Below, in pieces: positions 25,966 to 36,078 of a stretch of 64,000 nt of DNA. The DNA lies in the NCBI GenBank assembly GCA_003339605.1, contig QOVW01000060.1, positions 1-64,000 on the forward strand, written 5' to 3'. The position numbers were made by a program, and so were the translations under genes. The notes beneath the pieces were generated by a model, which was given only the letters and a program-made list of their open reading frames with translations, had not been told where the DNA came from and did not search any database. The stretch comes from Spirobacillus cienkowskii. GTDB taxonomy: Bacteria > Bdellovibrionota_B > Oligoflexia > Silvanigrellales > Silvanigrellaceae. Within the stretch, counting starts at the first letter, position 1. Each line of letters opens with the position of its first letter.

Positions 25966-27224
25966 TCTTGCTTTCCTCCTAAGGAAACATTGCCCTCATC
26001 TGCAGACTGCTCCAAACCAATTGTTTTAACTTGGAGTTTTTCAGCGCATTTCATTTCTAGATCTTCTATAATATTAACAAAATTTAAATATGCTTCATAA
26101 GGACTGTCAAATGGACTAAAGTACTTATGCACATCACCGTCATTTGACCATTTGATGCACATATAGTAAAAATGATCACTTGTAAGGAGTTTTCGCCATT
26201 CTTCTATAAGACGCATGTCGTTTAAAAGTTCTAAATTACTTTTTAATTTATACACCTTTTCGATGGCATCATACTGAATTCGATTGCCAAGCCACGCAGA
26301 AAGGTCACGTTCGGTGTCTGCCCAACTCAATGGTCTGCTCACATCCATTGCAGCACGGGATGGAAATTTGTTGATAACATCAGAAATTGTTAAAAATTCA
26401 AAACGATCATCATTGGCAATTTTAGCCACAAAATGATCTAAAAATTCAAAAATCCCCGTGTCACGCCACTGATGTTCTCCAAATGTTTCGTAATCCATAA
26501 ATAATCCAATGCATTCATGATTTCCATCCAATAAACTTTCAAGCCAAAAATGATATTTTTCTGCAGTAAGTGGCCATGATGGCCACATTTTATTAGAAAA
26601 TCGAAAGGCAATATCATCTGATAGTTTATAACTTTTAGGAAACAATTTTAGATTTGGTATTTCTGGATGATGAAAAATATGATGTGAATTCCAGCCATTT
26701 GGCAAATACGGTTCCCATCCTTCAACCAAACAAGCATGAAAACCAGCTTTTGCAACCATTTTGCCAATTCCATTAGAATAAATTAGCTCAGTATTGCGAA
26801 ATGCTGTGGTTTCTCGATTAAAAATTTTTTTAATGAGTTTTTTTTGTGTCTCAATTTGCTTAAAAAACTCCTCTTCATCAAATAACGCGGCCAAACTGTG
26901 ATGTGACGTTTCACATAATATTTCAGTATTGGGTAAAGATAGAATATCCTGATATAGCTCTAAAAGTTTTGGTGCGTAAAGACTACATTGTTCTAAAAAT
27001 GTTCCTGTAATCGAAAACGTAACTTTAAACTTATTAGAGTGTCTTTTTAAAAGAGAAGCAATTAACAATCCAGCAGGCCAATAGCAATTTTTGGCAACTT
27101 TTTCAAAAATTGCTTTATTTGATGCGTCATTAAAATAATTTTTATGAGAACCAATATGCTGAATTCTAAAATCACTAATTCTAAATGGCTGGTGAACTTC
27201 AAAATAAAAGGATAGTGCAACCAT
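25893..27224 (-). CDS. Glycoside hydrolase family 57 (alpha-amylase/4-alpha-glucanotransferase type)
   Basis: 443 residues. The GH57 signature is clear: the start FYFEVHQPFRI (conserved HQP), the nucleophile region FRNTELIYSNGIG, and FMDYETFGEHQW with the acid Asp. No signal peptide. Length is typical for bacterial cytoplasmic amylase or branching-type enzymes of this family. It follows the glycosyltransferase by 15 bases. Its 3' end overlaps the GH15 gene by 73 bases; the final ~40 residues are low in conservation and may be an extension caused by loss of an earlier stop. It probably trims or rearranges alpha-glucan. Confidence 0.9.
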   Translation of the reverse strand: MVALSFYFEVHQPFRISDFRIQHIGSHKNYFNDASNKAIFEKVAKNCYWPAGLLIASLLKRHSNKFKVTFSITGTFLEQCSLYAPKLLELYQDILSLPNTEILCETSHHSLAALFDEEEFFKQIETQKKLIKKIFNRETTAFRNTELIYSNGIGKMVAKAGFHACLVEGWEPYLPNGWNSHHIFHHPEIPNLKLFPKSYKLSDDIAFRFSNKMWPSWPLTAEKYHFWLESLLDGNHECIGLFMDYETFGEHQWRDTGIFEFLDHFVAKIANDDRFEFLTISDVINKFPSRAAMDVSRPLSWADTERDLSAWLGNRIQYDAIEKVYKLKSNLELLNDMRLIEEWRKLLTSDHFYYMCIKWSNDGDVHKYFSPFDSPYEAYLNFVNIIEDLEMKCAEKLQVKTIGLEQSADEGNVSLGGKQECQKTTQVSRRQKTSWHALEKTLS

Positions 27225-27239
27225 TGAAAATTCCTTTCT

Positions 27240-28628
27240 TTAGGATTTGGGTATCTCACTATAAGCGGCAGTAAGGGTTTCAGCAGATTTTATCCAGGTA
27301 CGTTGAGAAAGATCTTGTAAAGAATAGTCGATCATTTCTGATTTGATACAGTGATATTTTAATACACTTAGTATCCGATCGGCAATAAGATCTGTATCCC
27401 AAAAATCAACTTTTAAAACATGATTAAGAACTTCTGATACACCAGATTGTTTTGAAATAATGACTGGAATTTTTTGCGCAATAGCCTCTAAAGCAACAAT
27501 ACCAAAAGGCTCAGAAACACTTGGCATGACAAACACATCAGAATCAGCTAAAATATTTTTTACCTCATTAGAATTTAGAAACCCTGTAAAGTAAAAGTTT
27601 TTATCTAATTTTAATTCACTCACTAATTGTTTCATAGAAACCAATAAGTCACCAGAACCAACCACTTTAAACATTACATTTGAATTAAATTGTAAAACTT
27701 TTTTTGCTGCTTGAACAAAATAATAAGGCCCTTTTTGGTATGTTACCCGACCAACAAAGGTAACTATAGGTACTTTATTTTCAAGACTTAACAAGCTTTG
27801 TTTAAAATTATTAATTTCGTGTTTTGTATTATTTGCATTATAGACAACTTTGATTTTGCTATTTGGGATTTTAAAATTATTAACTATAATATTTTTTGTA
27901 TAATTTGAGACTGCAATTATCATATCAGCAAGCTCAAGACCCATTTTTTCTATTTGTAAAATTTTTTCATTGTAATTTATTTCTCCTGAACGATCTAGCT
28001 CTGTAGAATGAATATGAACAAATAAAGGAATATCTATCTTTTCTTTTACCATTTTTGCAGCAACAAATGTCATCCAATCGTTTGCGTGTATAACATGATA
28101 ATCAGAATCTTGTTCGATTATATTTAAAGCCAACAAGCCTAAAATATAAGCTTTTTCTTGGTAAGAATCTTTATCTATAAATAATTTTCTAAATTCACTA
28201 ACAAAATCTGAGATATTCATGTTTTTATATAAACTATTAACATATTTTAAAAATTTTTTTTTGATTACTTTTTTATGACCTTCGCTAAATTCTATCTGTT
28301 TATTAGAATAATCATAATGAGAATTAAATAATAAATCTTTATAGTTTTCATTTATTTCAGACATTAATCTTTCTGATTCATAACGCGATTTTTTATTTCC
28401 CAAACTATTGCTGAAATTATTAAATAATTTTTTTCGCATAATAAATGGATTTTCTGGACTCACAATTTTTAAGCCTTTAGGCAAGGTAACTTTTACAGGA
28501 AAATGAGGCAAAACTAAAGTAACTTCATGACCCACTTCTAAAAGACCTTTAACGATTCCTTCCGTTGCAGTGCCTAAACCACCTGAAATTATGGGAGGAT
28601 ACTCCCAACCTAGCATTAATATTTTCAT
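27240..28628 (-). CDS. Glycogen synthase-like glycosyltransferase (GT-B)
   Basis: 462 residues from ATG 28628, chosen because the protein then begins at MKILMLGWEYPP, the conserved first strand. The SGGLGTA loop binds the sugar nucleotide in the starch-synthase family, and FVGRVTYQKGPYYFVQA and EPFGIVALEA (the E-x7-E motif) lie in the second GT-B domain. It probably adds glucose to alpha-glucan from ADP- or UDP-glucose. Compared with GlgA the middle region is unusual (Lys/Asn-rich, about 70-150), so donor specificity is uncertain. It lies between phosphorylase and GH57 in the same operon. Confidence 0.87.
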   Translation of the reverse strand: MKILMLGWEYPPIISGGLGTATEGIVKGLLEVGHEVTLVLPHFPVKVTLPKGLKIVSPENPFIMRKKLFNNFSNSLGNKKSRYESERLMSEINENYKDLLFNSHYDYSNKQIEFSEGHKKVIKKKFLKYVNSLYKNMNISDFVSEFRKLFIDKDSYQEKAYILGLLALNIIEQDSDYHVIHANDWMTFVAAKMVKEKIDIPLFVHIHSTELDRSGEINYNEKILQIEKMGLELADMIIAVSNYTKNIIVNNFKIPNSKIKVVYNANNTKHEINNFKQSLLSLENKVPIVTFVGRVTYQKGPYYFVQAAKKVLQFNSNVMFKVVGSGDLLVSMKQLVSELKLDKNFYFTGFLNSNEVKNILADSDVFVMPSVSEPFGIVALEAIAQKIPVIISKQSGVSEVLNHVLKVDFWDTDLIADRILSVLKYHCIKSEMIDYSLQDLSQRTWIKSAETLTAAYSEIPKS

Positions 28629-28670
28629 GAATTCACCGTAAAAAATAAAATTCAAAATAACTATAAATCT

Positions 28671-31145
28671 TTATCTGGCAACTAAATTTAAATCTAAATG
28701 TTCTGGAAAAATTGTTGGATTAGGACAAACTCGAATTGTATATGTTCTAATTTCAGGGTTCACTGTTTCTAAATCAATGGCGTAAATAAATATTTTATGT
28801 GATAAATCAGACTCCATAAATTTAAGTTGAAAATCTCTTTTTTCAAATAATGTGCCATTATTATCAGAGTTTTCTAATATTAATGAAATTTCTAACCAAT
28901 TATCTGGAAATGGAGAATGAATTTCTATTTGCAATGTTACCTTTTCTCCAACAATTACAGTATCAGATGGTTTGATTTCTGTTCTTGAGATTTCAACTTC
29001 AGACCATTTTTCTTTTAATAAATTTAAGTTTTGAATATGAGTTTTTAATGACTGTTTTTGGCTGTCAGAATCTATCGACCAATTTTCATAAAATTTGTTA
29101 GCAGGCAAATAACTTGTGTGAACGTACTCCAATAACATTCTTTGCGCACTAAATTGTGGAGTTAAAGTCGCAATTGATTTTTTCATTTTAGAAATCCACT
29201 GCTGTGGAATTTTTGCGCTATAATAAAGAGGAATAATTTCTTTTTCAAGTAAGTCGTATAGATGATTTGCATCATGTTCATCGCGAGACTGATCGCTTAA
29301 AGCTTCGTTGCGCGAACCAATACACCAACCCAGATCAGGCGTATAGGCCTCATCCCACCAGCCATCAAGAATAGAAAAATTGAGTCCCCCATTTATGGCA
29401 ATTTTCATTCCACTTGTTCCCGATGCTTCTAACATTCTAATTGGGGTATTTAACCAAATATCGACCCCTCGAACCAACTTTAAAGCAATGTGCATGTCGT
29501 AGTTTTCAAGAAATACAACGCGGTTTTGTAAGTTTTCTTTATTTATTGATTCGACAACCCTTTGAATTATTTCTTTTCCTAAAGTATCTTGAGGATGTGC
29601 TTTACCAGCAATAATAAGTTGCACTGGTTTTTCTGAATTTAAAATAATTTTCTTTAATCTATTTATATTTTTAAAAATCAAATGACCGCGCTTATAGCTA
29701 GCAAATCTTCTTGCAAAACCTATTGTTAAATATTCTGCATCTAAATTTGATTTAGAAATCGAAGAAATAAGTCTACTTTTTCTTGTAATATGTGCATTCC
29801 ACAACTCAATATTAGGAATATTTTCTACTCTTTTCCAAATTACCGGATCAGTTAATTTTGCATCCCATCCTTTTCCTAAATAAAAATCAAATAACTCCAC
29901 AAATTCGTTGCATAACCAAGTACGCGTATGCACACCATTTGTGATTCCTTTAATTGGTATTTCATGCTCAAGTAAATTTGGCCAAAGCGGTTTCCAAATT
30001 TTTTTTGATACCATTTTATGCAATTGGCTTACCCCATTACGATGTCCGCTTGTCCGCAACGCAAAAACGGGCATAGAAAACTCTGAACTATTTTCTGGAG
30101 AACGGCCTAAATTATAAAACTCAACTTCAGGAATACCATAAGTTAACTGTGTACTGCCTAAATACTTTTCAAGCATCTGCATTGAAAAAACATCATTTCC
30201 CGCAGGAACTGGCGTATGCACCGTAAACACCTGAGTTCCTTTAATTGCGACAAGCGCTTCGTTCCAACTCAAACCATTTTGTACATACTGCGCAATACGC
30301 GCTAAGGTTAAAAAAGCCGAGTGCCCCTCATTGAGATGATATACGGTAGGTTTAATATTCATTTTTGTTAGCGCTTTGACCCCACCAATCCCTAACACAA
30401 TTTCTTGTTGAATACGTGTTTCATGACCTCCCGCATAAAGCCTTGCGGTGATACGCCTAATGTCTAAAGGATTATCTGGTACGTTTGTGTCTAATAAATA
30501 TAAAGGGACACGACCAACATTTAGTTTCCAAATTTGGCAAAATACTTTTGCGCCTGCAATTTCAACATCAATCATTAATGGTTTGTTTGTTGCTTCGGTA
30601 ACAAGTTGCATTGGCAAATAAAAAGGGTCATTCATATCATAATTTTCGTTTTGCCATCCTGCTTCATTTAGACTTTGTCTAAAGTAACCTTCTTGATAAA
30701 AAAGCCCAACTCCAATCAACGGAAGCGAAAGATCACTTGCTGTTTTAAGATGATCTCCAGAAAGAATTCCCAAGCCTCCAGAATATAAAAAAATACTTTC
30801 GTGAAGGCCAAACTCCATAGAAAAATATGCAATTGTACTATCTTTAAAATTTGGGTTAGATTTTGTAATTCCATGTTCTAAGTAATTTTTAAACTCAGAA
30901 ATAACCTCATCCAAGTGCTCTAAAAACCCACTGTCTTCTTTTAAACTTTCCCAAGTAGAAGAAGGCAATGTGTTGAGTAATTTTAAAGGGCACGGACCAC
31001 TTGCTTCATATTTTTGTGGGTTTATTCGGCGGAATAAATTAATGGCATTGATATTCCATGACCACCAAACATTTCTAGCAAGGTCCCACAAAGGCTCCAA
31101 ATTTTTGGGTAGTGACGATCTAATATGGAGTTGAATAGTCCGCAT
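28671..31145 (-). CDS. glgP: Alpha-glucan phosphorylase (DUF3417 plus GT35 core)
   Basis: 824 residues. The N-terminal DUF3417 domain (about 10-100, with ARNVWWSWN) and the catalytic GT35 domain match the TIGR02094 alpha-glucan family rather than the classic glycogen phosphorylase. Seen: GGLGILSGDHLKTASDL, the NEGHSAFL segment, FARRFASYKRGHL and the pyridoxal phosphate lysine in EASGTSGMKIAINGGLN. It releases glucose-1-phosphate from alpha-1,4-glucan. The last ~100 residues are a beta domain. First gene of the operon phosphorylase-glycosyltransferase-GH57-GH15, all on the minus strand with gaps of 42 and 15 bases and then an overlap. Confidence 0.95.
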   Translation of the reverse strand: MRTIQLHIRSSLPKNLEPLWDLARNVWWSWNINAINLFRRINPQKYEASGPCPLKLLNTLPSSTWESLKEDSGFLEHLDEVISEFKNYLEHGITKSNPNFKDSTIAYFSMEFGLHESIFLYSGGLGILSGDHLKTASDLSLPLIGVGLFYQEGYFRQSLNEAGWQNENYDMNDPFYLPMQLVTEATNKPLMIDVEIAGAKVFCQIWKLNVGRVPLYLLDTNVPDNPLDIRRITARLYAGGHETRIQQEIVLGIGGVKALTKMNIKPTVYHLNEGHSAFLTLARIAQYVQNGLSWNEALVAIKGTQVFTVHTPVPAGNDVFSMQMLEKYLGSTQLTYGIPEVEFYNLGRSPENSSEFSMPVFALRTSGHRNGVSQLHKMVSKKIWKPLWPNLLEHEIPIKGITNGVHTRTWLCNEFVELFDFYLGKGWDAKLTDPVIWKRVENIPNIELWNAHITRKSRLISSISKSNLDAEYLTIGFARRFASYKRGHLIFKNINRLKKIILNSEKPVQLIIAGKAHPQDTLGKEIIQRVVESINKENLQNRVVFLENYDMHIALKLVRGVDIWLNTPIRMLEASGTSGMKIAINGGLNFSILDGWWDEAYTPDLGWCIGSRNEALSDQSRDEHDANHLYDLLEKEIIPLYYSAKIPQQWISKMKKSIATLTPQFSAQRMLLEYVHTSYLPANKFYENWSIDSDSQKQSLKTHIQNLNLLKEKWSEVEISRTEIKPSDTVIVGEKVTLQIEIHSPFPDNWLEISLILENSDNNGTLFEKRDFQLKFMESDLSHKIFIYAIDLETVNPEIRTYTIRVCPNPTIFPEHLDLNLVAR

Positions 31146-31270
31146 TGTTACTCCCGATCAATTTTTATCAAAGAATACTGGCTTGAATTTTGACGAATTG
31201 CAACAATATCAATTTTAAATTTTTAAAAATAGAATTTTATTTAAAAGCAAAAATTTTATAAAGTAACTAT

Positions 31271-32101
31271 TTAGTTATAATACAGTCCAGTAAAAATTCT
31301 TGTTAGCCATAGCTGAGTTGAAAGGTTCATAACCTCATTATCTTTCCAATCACTAATTTGTAATAAAATTGCTTTTGCAATTGTTAGAAAAGAAGGCTCG
31401 TTCTTAAGACGCTCATTAGTTACAGAAATAATGATATCTTGTAATAAATTTGCTGGATATTCTTTTGCAAGTTTTTCTGATACATCTATAGTTTTTTTTA
31501 AATTTTTAATTGAAATTTCTTTTGTGTTTTCTAAACACAAAAACGGATCTGTTAATTTAATATTATTAATTTGGGACTTTATATTTTCTAAATCTTGCTG
31601 CAAAACTTCAAGCATAAAATTTTTTTGCGGAAGATCAGGGAATTGAAGAAACACTTTTTGGCAGCGACTGATTATCGTAGGAAGCATGGAGTTTTTATTT
31701 TTTGTTGTTAACACAAAAATAGTTTTAGCCTGAGGTTCTTCTAAAGCTTTTAACAATGCATTTGCAGAATTTGCGTTCATTCTTTCGCAATTTTCAATAA
31801 AAATTAACCTACGCATTCCTTCGGTGGGTTGATAATAGATAAGCTCTTTTATTTTTTCGAGATCTTCGATCCGTAACGTTTTTCGTTGCCTATCTGCAAT
31901 AAAAATATCTTGATGACTTGCTGCAATCTCAAAAATAGAAGCGCTCGAATTTTGAAATAATTCAATTCCACAAAGTTCTTTAACAAGTGTTGCAAAATAC
32001 TGTTCTGGAAACCCAGCTCCATCAAACTGTTTTGAAATCAGCAAAAGTGCATGATGTCTATAAAACTTTATGTTTGCCACAAATTCAGCAAATGAGCTCA
32101 T
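31271..32101 (-). CDS. holB: DNA polymerase III delta-prime subunit
   Basis: 276 residues from ATG 32101, whose ATGA overlaps the tmk stop; coupled tmk-holB is a common arrangement. Clamp-loader subunit that helps open the beta clamp. The AAA+ core is shown by RRLIFIENCERMNANSANALLKALEEP (read across about 92-118) and by the ISRCQ sensor (SRC) motif at about 140-146. The P-loop is not functional, as expected for delta-prime. The C-terminal third is poorly conserved. Another ATG 11 codons upstream is inside tmk and less likely. Confidence 0.92.
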   Translation of the reverse strand: MSSFAEFVANIKFYRHHALLLISKQFDGAGFPEQYFATLVKELCGIELFQNSSASIFEIAASHQDIFIADRQRKTLRIEDLEKIKELIYYQPTEGMRRLIFIENCERMNANSANALLKALEEPQAKTIFVLTTKNKNSMLPTIISRCQKVFLQFPDLPQKNFMLEVLQQDLENIKSQINNIKLTDPFLCLENTKEISIKNLKKTIDVSEKLAKEYPANLLQDIIISVTNERLKNEPSFLTIAKAILLQISDWKDNEVMNLSTQLWLTRIFTGLYYN

Positions 32102-32754
32102 AGATTGATCCCCAAATGTTGCGCAACCGCACATTGAATCACGTCAAACACCTGTTCAATTGAAGCATTGGCATCAACAAGAATGCGATGCGGCACTTTT
32201 CCACTTGGATACGCATAAGGAGTATCAAATACTGTAAAATAACCTTTATGAATAGCAGCGTGAACGCTCTCATCGTAAGAGTCGAGTCTATCTGAAACAC
32301 GACTTTTTTCTTTGTGAATTCGTGCAAGTGAGTTTTCAAGGGTTGCTGTAAAAACAAAGGTGAGATCAGGACATATCTCATCTAAAACAACTCCAAGAAT
32401 ATCATCAACAACTTGCTTAGAAACTTTACCTACAATATTTTGATATACATATGTGCTATCGACAAAACGATCACACAAAACAATAGCTCCCTTATTGAGC
32501 TCTGGTTTAATGAATTTTTGAATATGTTGGTGGCGCGCTGCAGCAATGAGCAATAGTTCTGTCAAAGGCAACGGCGCATCACTGTGTGCATCGATTGTTT
32601 TAAACAAACCACGAATATTTTCTGCAAACGGAGTGCCACCCGGTTCTCTCGTGCGACAGCACGCTTTGTGTTTGTGCTGTAACGCTTTAAAAAGACGATC
32701 TATCTGGGTACTTTTTCCTACCCCTTCTCCACCTTCAAATACAATAAACGCCAT
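32098..32754 (-). CDS. tmk: Thymidylate kinase
   Basis: 218 residues. Converts dTMP to dTDP with ATP. The P-loop FEGGEGVGKST is at residues 5-15, followed by the REPGGTPFAE substrate loop (about 37-46) and the DRF motif in LCDRFVDSTYVYQ (about 93-105). A C-terminal lid region with basic residues is present. Normal length. Its stop overlaps the start of holB, so both are made from one transcript. The gene diverges from the hypothetical gene at 32884. Confidence 0.96.
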   Translation of the reverse strand: MAFIVFEGGEGVGKSTQIDRLFKALQHKHKACCRTREPGGTPFAENIRGLFKTIDAHSDAPLPLTELLLIAAARHQHIQKFIKPELNKGAIVLCDRFVDSTYVYQNIVGKVSKQVVDDILGVVLDEICPDLTFVFTATLENSLARIHKEKSRVSDRLDSYDESVHAAIHKGYFTVFDTPYAYPSGKVPHRILVDANASIEQVFDVIQCAVAQHLGINL

Positions 32755-32883
32755 TTTATTTCCTAGTTGTTGGGCAATTATGACACGAGTCGTTATTGTT
32801 TATGCCGCTTCATAACTTAGTTAACACAGAAAGCAACCGAAATGAAAAGGAGTGAGACGATGATTTTTTGAGAGGAAGAAGCC

Positions 32884-33372
32884 ATGGACGATCTGGAACT
32901 CGATTTAACAGGGGTTTCGGCATATTCAGATGTTTCTCATGCTCGGGACAGAGAACTCTGGCGTGGCTTTTTAAGCTACGCCTTACCAATTGTGATGGCT
33001 TTTGATCGCACAAATCTAGAAAAAGATCTCGCGGATGCTGTTGTGTACTCATTTGAAGAACTCACCGCAAAAACCTCTCACAATGCATCCAATCTCGAAA
33101 TTTTACGATATATTTCGAGTCTCTTAGCAAAAGAAATTGGAGTTCCACCAGAATTTGCTCTTGCCTCCTTTTATGAAGGCGAGTCGCCAACAAAGCTCTA
33201 TAAAATTAAATATAAAAATTTTAAAAAAAAGAAAAAAGCGAGCCTAGAAGACAGAATGATAGGCGACTGGCTTGCAAACTTAGCCAAAGTTCAAGAAGAT
33301 AAAAAGTTTATCCATAAAGTTGAAACCTGGAAAACGTGGCTTGCAAGCTACCCATTTGCCAAAACGGGTTGA
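32884..33372 (+). CDS. Hypothetical cytoplasmic protein
   Basis: 162 residues, not recognised. No signal peptide or membrane segment. It is mostly helical with a Lys-rich stretch at about 109-121 (KIKYKNFKKKKKASL), which could bind nucleic acid. The ATG at 32884 has GAGAGGAAG upstream and base composition matches the neighbours, so it is likely a true gene. It diverges from tmk and runs toward the RRM gene on the opposite strand. Confidence 0.7.
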   Translation: MDDLELDLTGVSAYSDVSHARDRELWRGFLSYALPIVMAFDRTNLEKDLADAVVYSFEELTAKTSHNASNLEILRYISSLLAKEIGVPPEFALASFYEGESPTKLYKIKYKNFKKKKKASLEDRMIGDWLANLAKVQEDKKFIHKVETWKTWLASYPFAKTG

Positions 33373-33501
33373 GAGTTAGAATTAAATATAACAAGCATTA
33401 AACTTCCAAATATTTTAAATTAAATAGGCAAATTACACAACAAAATCAAGTTAACAAATCTAATTTTCTAGTGCTTATTAAGCTCAATTTGGAGAAAAAA
33501 T

Positions 33502-33534
33502 AAAAAAACCCCAGTTTTATTTTATAAACTGGGG
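33502..33534 (-). terminator. Intrinsic terminator of the RRM gene
   Basis: A 9-bp perfect stem, CCCCAGTTT/AAACTGGGG (33509-33517 with 33526-33534), is followed on the minus strand by T7 (33508-33502). It lies about 20 bases after the RRM gene stop. The plus strand has only a weak T-run, so termination is mainly for the minus transcript. Confidence 0.9.
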
Positions 33535-33554
33535 ATTCTTTGGGCTAGGTTGGA

Positions 33555-33869
33555 TTAATAACGAGGCGGGCGTCCTTGGCGTTCACCACGATGTCCACCA
33601 CCAAATCCACCGCGGTTATTGCGTGGCTCTGGAGGACGAGCTGGATTTACAACCATTGGACGGTTGTTAAGCTCACTGCCATTAAACATTTTGATTGCTT
33701 CATCAGCAGCCTCTTTTGATTCCATTTCGACAAAACAAAAGCCTTTAAAACGGCCAGTTTCGCGATCCATAACAGCACGAACAGAAACGACTTTACCAGC
33801 CTTTTCAAAAAGGCTAGCAATATCATTTTCTGTTGCTGAAAAAGGCAAATTGCCTACATATAACTTCAC
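33555..33869 (-). CDS. RRM RNA-binding protein (glycine-rich, cold-inducible type)
   Basis: 104 residues from GTG 33869. This start is preferred over an ATG at 33980 because GGAG lies five bases upstream and the product then begins at the RRM itself (KLYVGNLPF). RNP2 is LYVGNL, RNP1 is GRFKGFCFVEM, and the fold ends near VVNPARP. A short Arg/Gly tail (about 80-104) follows. Known: such proteins are abundant, often cold-induced and bind RNA broadly. The extra 37 codons back to the ATG have no RRM homology and are better read as leader. It ends in a strong terminator. Confidence 0.9.
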   Translation of the reverse strand: MKLYVGNLPFSATENDIASLFEKAGKVVSVRAVMDRETGRFKGFCFVEMESKEAADEAIKMFNGSELNNRPMVVNPARPPEPRNNRGGFGGGHRGERQGRPPRY

Positions 33870-34194
33870 AGGATCTCCAGTTGAATTGTACACGTGCCGA
33901 TCAAACACAAAAGCCCCATGCCACGCGTTGTATCGAACATTATAAACTTTGAGACATTCGGTGGCTCTGAAATCATTCATGACTCACGGAGTATGCTCAC
34001 CCTCTAGTGTTTCATGGAATGTGCTCAGTTGCAAGTGAAAAATGTTGCACTGATAAAATTTAGTAAAAACATAATATTAAACAGTTTACCCTATAACACC
34101 CAAACCACAAATTGCACAAAAATTATTCAATTCTATTAACATAAAATCCAATCATAACAATACATTTAGTGATAATCAGCCTCTCTCAAACGCC
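33870..34194 (-). promoter_or_regulatory. Leader/intergenic region upstream of the RRM gene
   Basis: 325 bases between the acyl-CoA dehydrogenase stop and the RRM start contain no recognisable gene. It must hold the RRM promoter and probably a long 5' leader, as in cold-shock mRNAs. No clear -35/-10 pair could be chosen. The 37 codons open in frame from ATG 33980 to the GTG are not conserved-looking. Confidence 0.4.
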
Positions 34195-36021
34195 TTAAAA
34201 CTCAAACTCCAAACAACTGACGTCTTGAGATAAAACATTTGCCAAAAACGATTTTGCCTCTGGCAAAATATGATGCGTAAAAAACTTCGCTGTTTTGATT
34301 TTATTGTTGTAAAATCGCTTATCTGCAGCAGAAAGCTTATTTTCGGCTAATTTTTCTAATGCTAAGGCAGCTTGCTCCAACAGCATTCCACACACTATCG
34401 TATGGCCAAATGCCATTAAAAACGGATATGCGTTTACGACAGCAGCATGTTTATTCCCTTTTTTTGCCACTTCGCCCATGTGCTTGGCTGCAGCACCAAT
34501 ACTCATTAAAGATTCGCCAAACACAGCAAGATCTTTTGCAATTTCTTTTTTCTTTTTATGACTTTCTATCACTTTCCCTTGCTTTTCGAGCCATGCCATA
34601 AAAATTGCGCCTTCTTCCATTCTCATTTTTCGTCCAATAAGATCAAGCGCTTGAATGCCGTTTGTGCCCTCATAAATTGACGTGATTTTAGAATCACGCA
34701 ATAATTGCTCAACGGGATAATCTTTTGTAAAGCCATACCCGCCATATGTTTGAATTGATTGCACAATGGAATAAAAGCCCATGTCAGTGCACCACGCTTT
34801 CATCACTGGCGTTAAAAGTTCTAAAAACCCGTGGGCTATTTTTTGTTGTGCTTTGTCTGTTGCATGCAATGATTCATCATGCATAAGAGCAGTTGTGTAG
34901 CACAAAGCTCTCATACCTTCGACAAGACTCCTTTGCCGCAAAAGCATGCGTTTTACATCGGGATGATTAACAATTGCAATGCGATTGGAATTGGATCCAT
35001 CTTTTTTAGCTGCAATATCAACACCCTGAATACGTTCTTTGGCATATTGTTCTGCATTTAAAAATGCGACGGATGCCTGCCCCAAGCCCTGTAAACCCAC
35101 GCCAATTCGCGCTTCATTCATCATCAAAAACATATACGTAATACCTTGGTTTTCTTTGCCAATTAAAAAACCTTGGCAGGCATTGTTATCACCAAAACCC
35201 ATTAAACATGTAGAGTTGCCATGAATCCCCATTTTTTCTTCGAGCGAAATACAGTACAAATCATTTTTTTCTTTAATGGCTCCCGTATTTTTATCAAAAC
35301 GAAACTTTGGCACTAAAAATAAACTCACACCCTCAATACCAGCTGGCGCCCCTTCAATTCGGGCTAAAACCAAATGTAAAATATTTTCGGCAAAATCATT
35401 GTCCCCACCAGAAATCCATTGCTTTACGCCCTTAATCAAAAAACTGCCATCAGCATTGCGTTTTGCGGTAGAACGCAAATCACCCACAGCACTTCCAGCA
35501 GAGGGTTCTGTAAGACACATTGTACCCGTCCACGATCCCGAAGCGATTTTAGGAATGCAGGTTTTTTTCATCCAATCTTCGCCAAACTGCAAAATCACAT
35601 GGGAAGCCGATTTTGTTAAACCTGGATACATTGTAAAAGCTTGATTTGCGCTCGAAAAGATTTCCATAAAAACTGAAGCAATCACACCAGGAGCTTGCAA
35701 TCCTCCTGCTTCGGCTGGGTCTGCAAGGGTTAAAAAACCATTTTCTACAAAATGTTTATAAGCGTCTTGAGTTCCTGGAGGCGTGGTCACTGCTTTTGTT
35801 TCTTTATTGTGCACACAACCAACCCGATCTCCCACTTTATTTAAAGGACCAAGATGTTGTTGGCACAGAGTTATTGCAGAGGTTAGCATTTCTGTCATCG
35901 ATTCAATTGAGTGATCAGAATAATATGGCAAATCAAATAATCTTTGAATTTTTAAGTATTCAAATAAAACAAACTCAATCTCACGTCTATCAACCATAAA
36001 AGAACTCGTTCCTGCAGCCAT
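34195..36021 (-). CDS. Acyl-CoA dehydrogenase (long ~600-residue type)
   Basis: 608 residues. FAD enzyme that forms the 2,3-double bond in acyl-CoA; the long form carries an extra C-terminal helical domain (about 480-608). Seen: the FAD/substrate strand MCLTEPSAGSAVGDLRSTAK, KQWISGGDNDF, the MNEARIGVGLQGLG helix, and the catalytic loop QTYGGYGFTKDYPVEQLLRDSKITSIYEGTNGIQ, read here in pieces, with the usual glutamate in YEGTNGIQ. The gene stands alone, so the substrate chain length is unknown. ATG 36021 has GGAGAAAGGGA upstream. Confidence 0.92.
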   Translation of the reverse strand: MAAGTSSFMVDRREIEFVLFEYLKIQRLFDLPYYSDHSIESMTEMLTSAITLCQQHLGPLNKVGDRVGCVHNKETKAVTTPPGTQDAYKHFVENGFLTLADPAEAGGLQAPGVIASVFMEIFSSANQAFTMYPGLTKSASHVILQFGEDWMKKTCIPKIASGSWTGTMCLTEPSAGSAVGDLRSTAKRNADGSFLIKGVKQWISGGDNDFAENILHLVLARIEGAPAGIEGVSLFLVPKFRFDKNTGAIKEKNDLYCISLEEKMGIHGNSTCLMGFGDNNACQGFLIGKENQGITYMFLMMNEARIGVGLQGLGQASVAFLNAEQYAKERIQGVDIAAKKDGSNSNRIAIVNHPDVKRMLLRQRSLVEGMRALCYTTALMHDESLHATDKAQQKIAHGFLELLTPVMKAWCTDMGFYSIVQSIQTYGGYGFTKDYPVEQLLRDSKITSIYEGTNGIQALDLIGRKMRMEEGAIFMAWLEKQGKVIESHKKKKEIAKDLAVFGESLMSIGAAAKHMGEVAKKGNKHAAVVNAYPFLMAFGHTIVCGMLLEQAALALEKLAENKLSAADKRFYNNKIKTAKFFTHHILPEAKSFLANVLSQDVSCLEFEF

Positions 36022-36078
36022 TCCCTTTCTCCTTATGGAATATCTTTAATTTTAAATGCCATTAAACGATGTAAAAAT

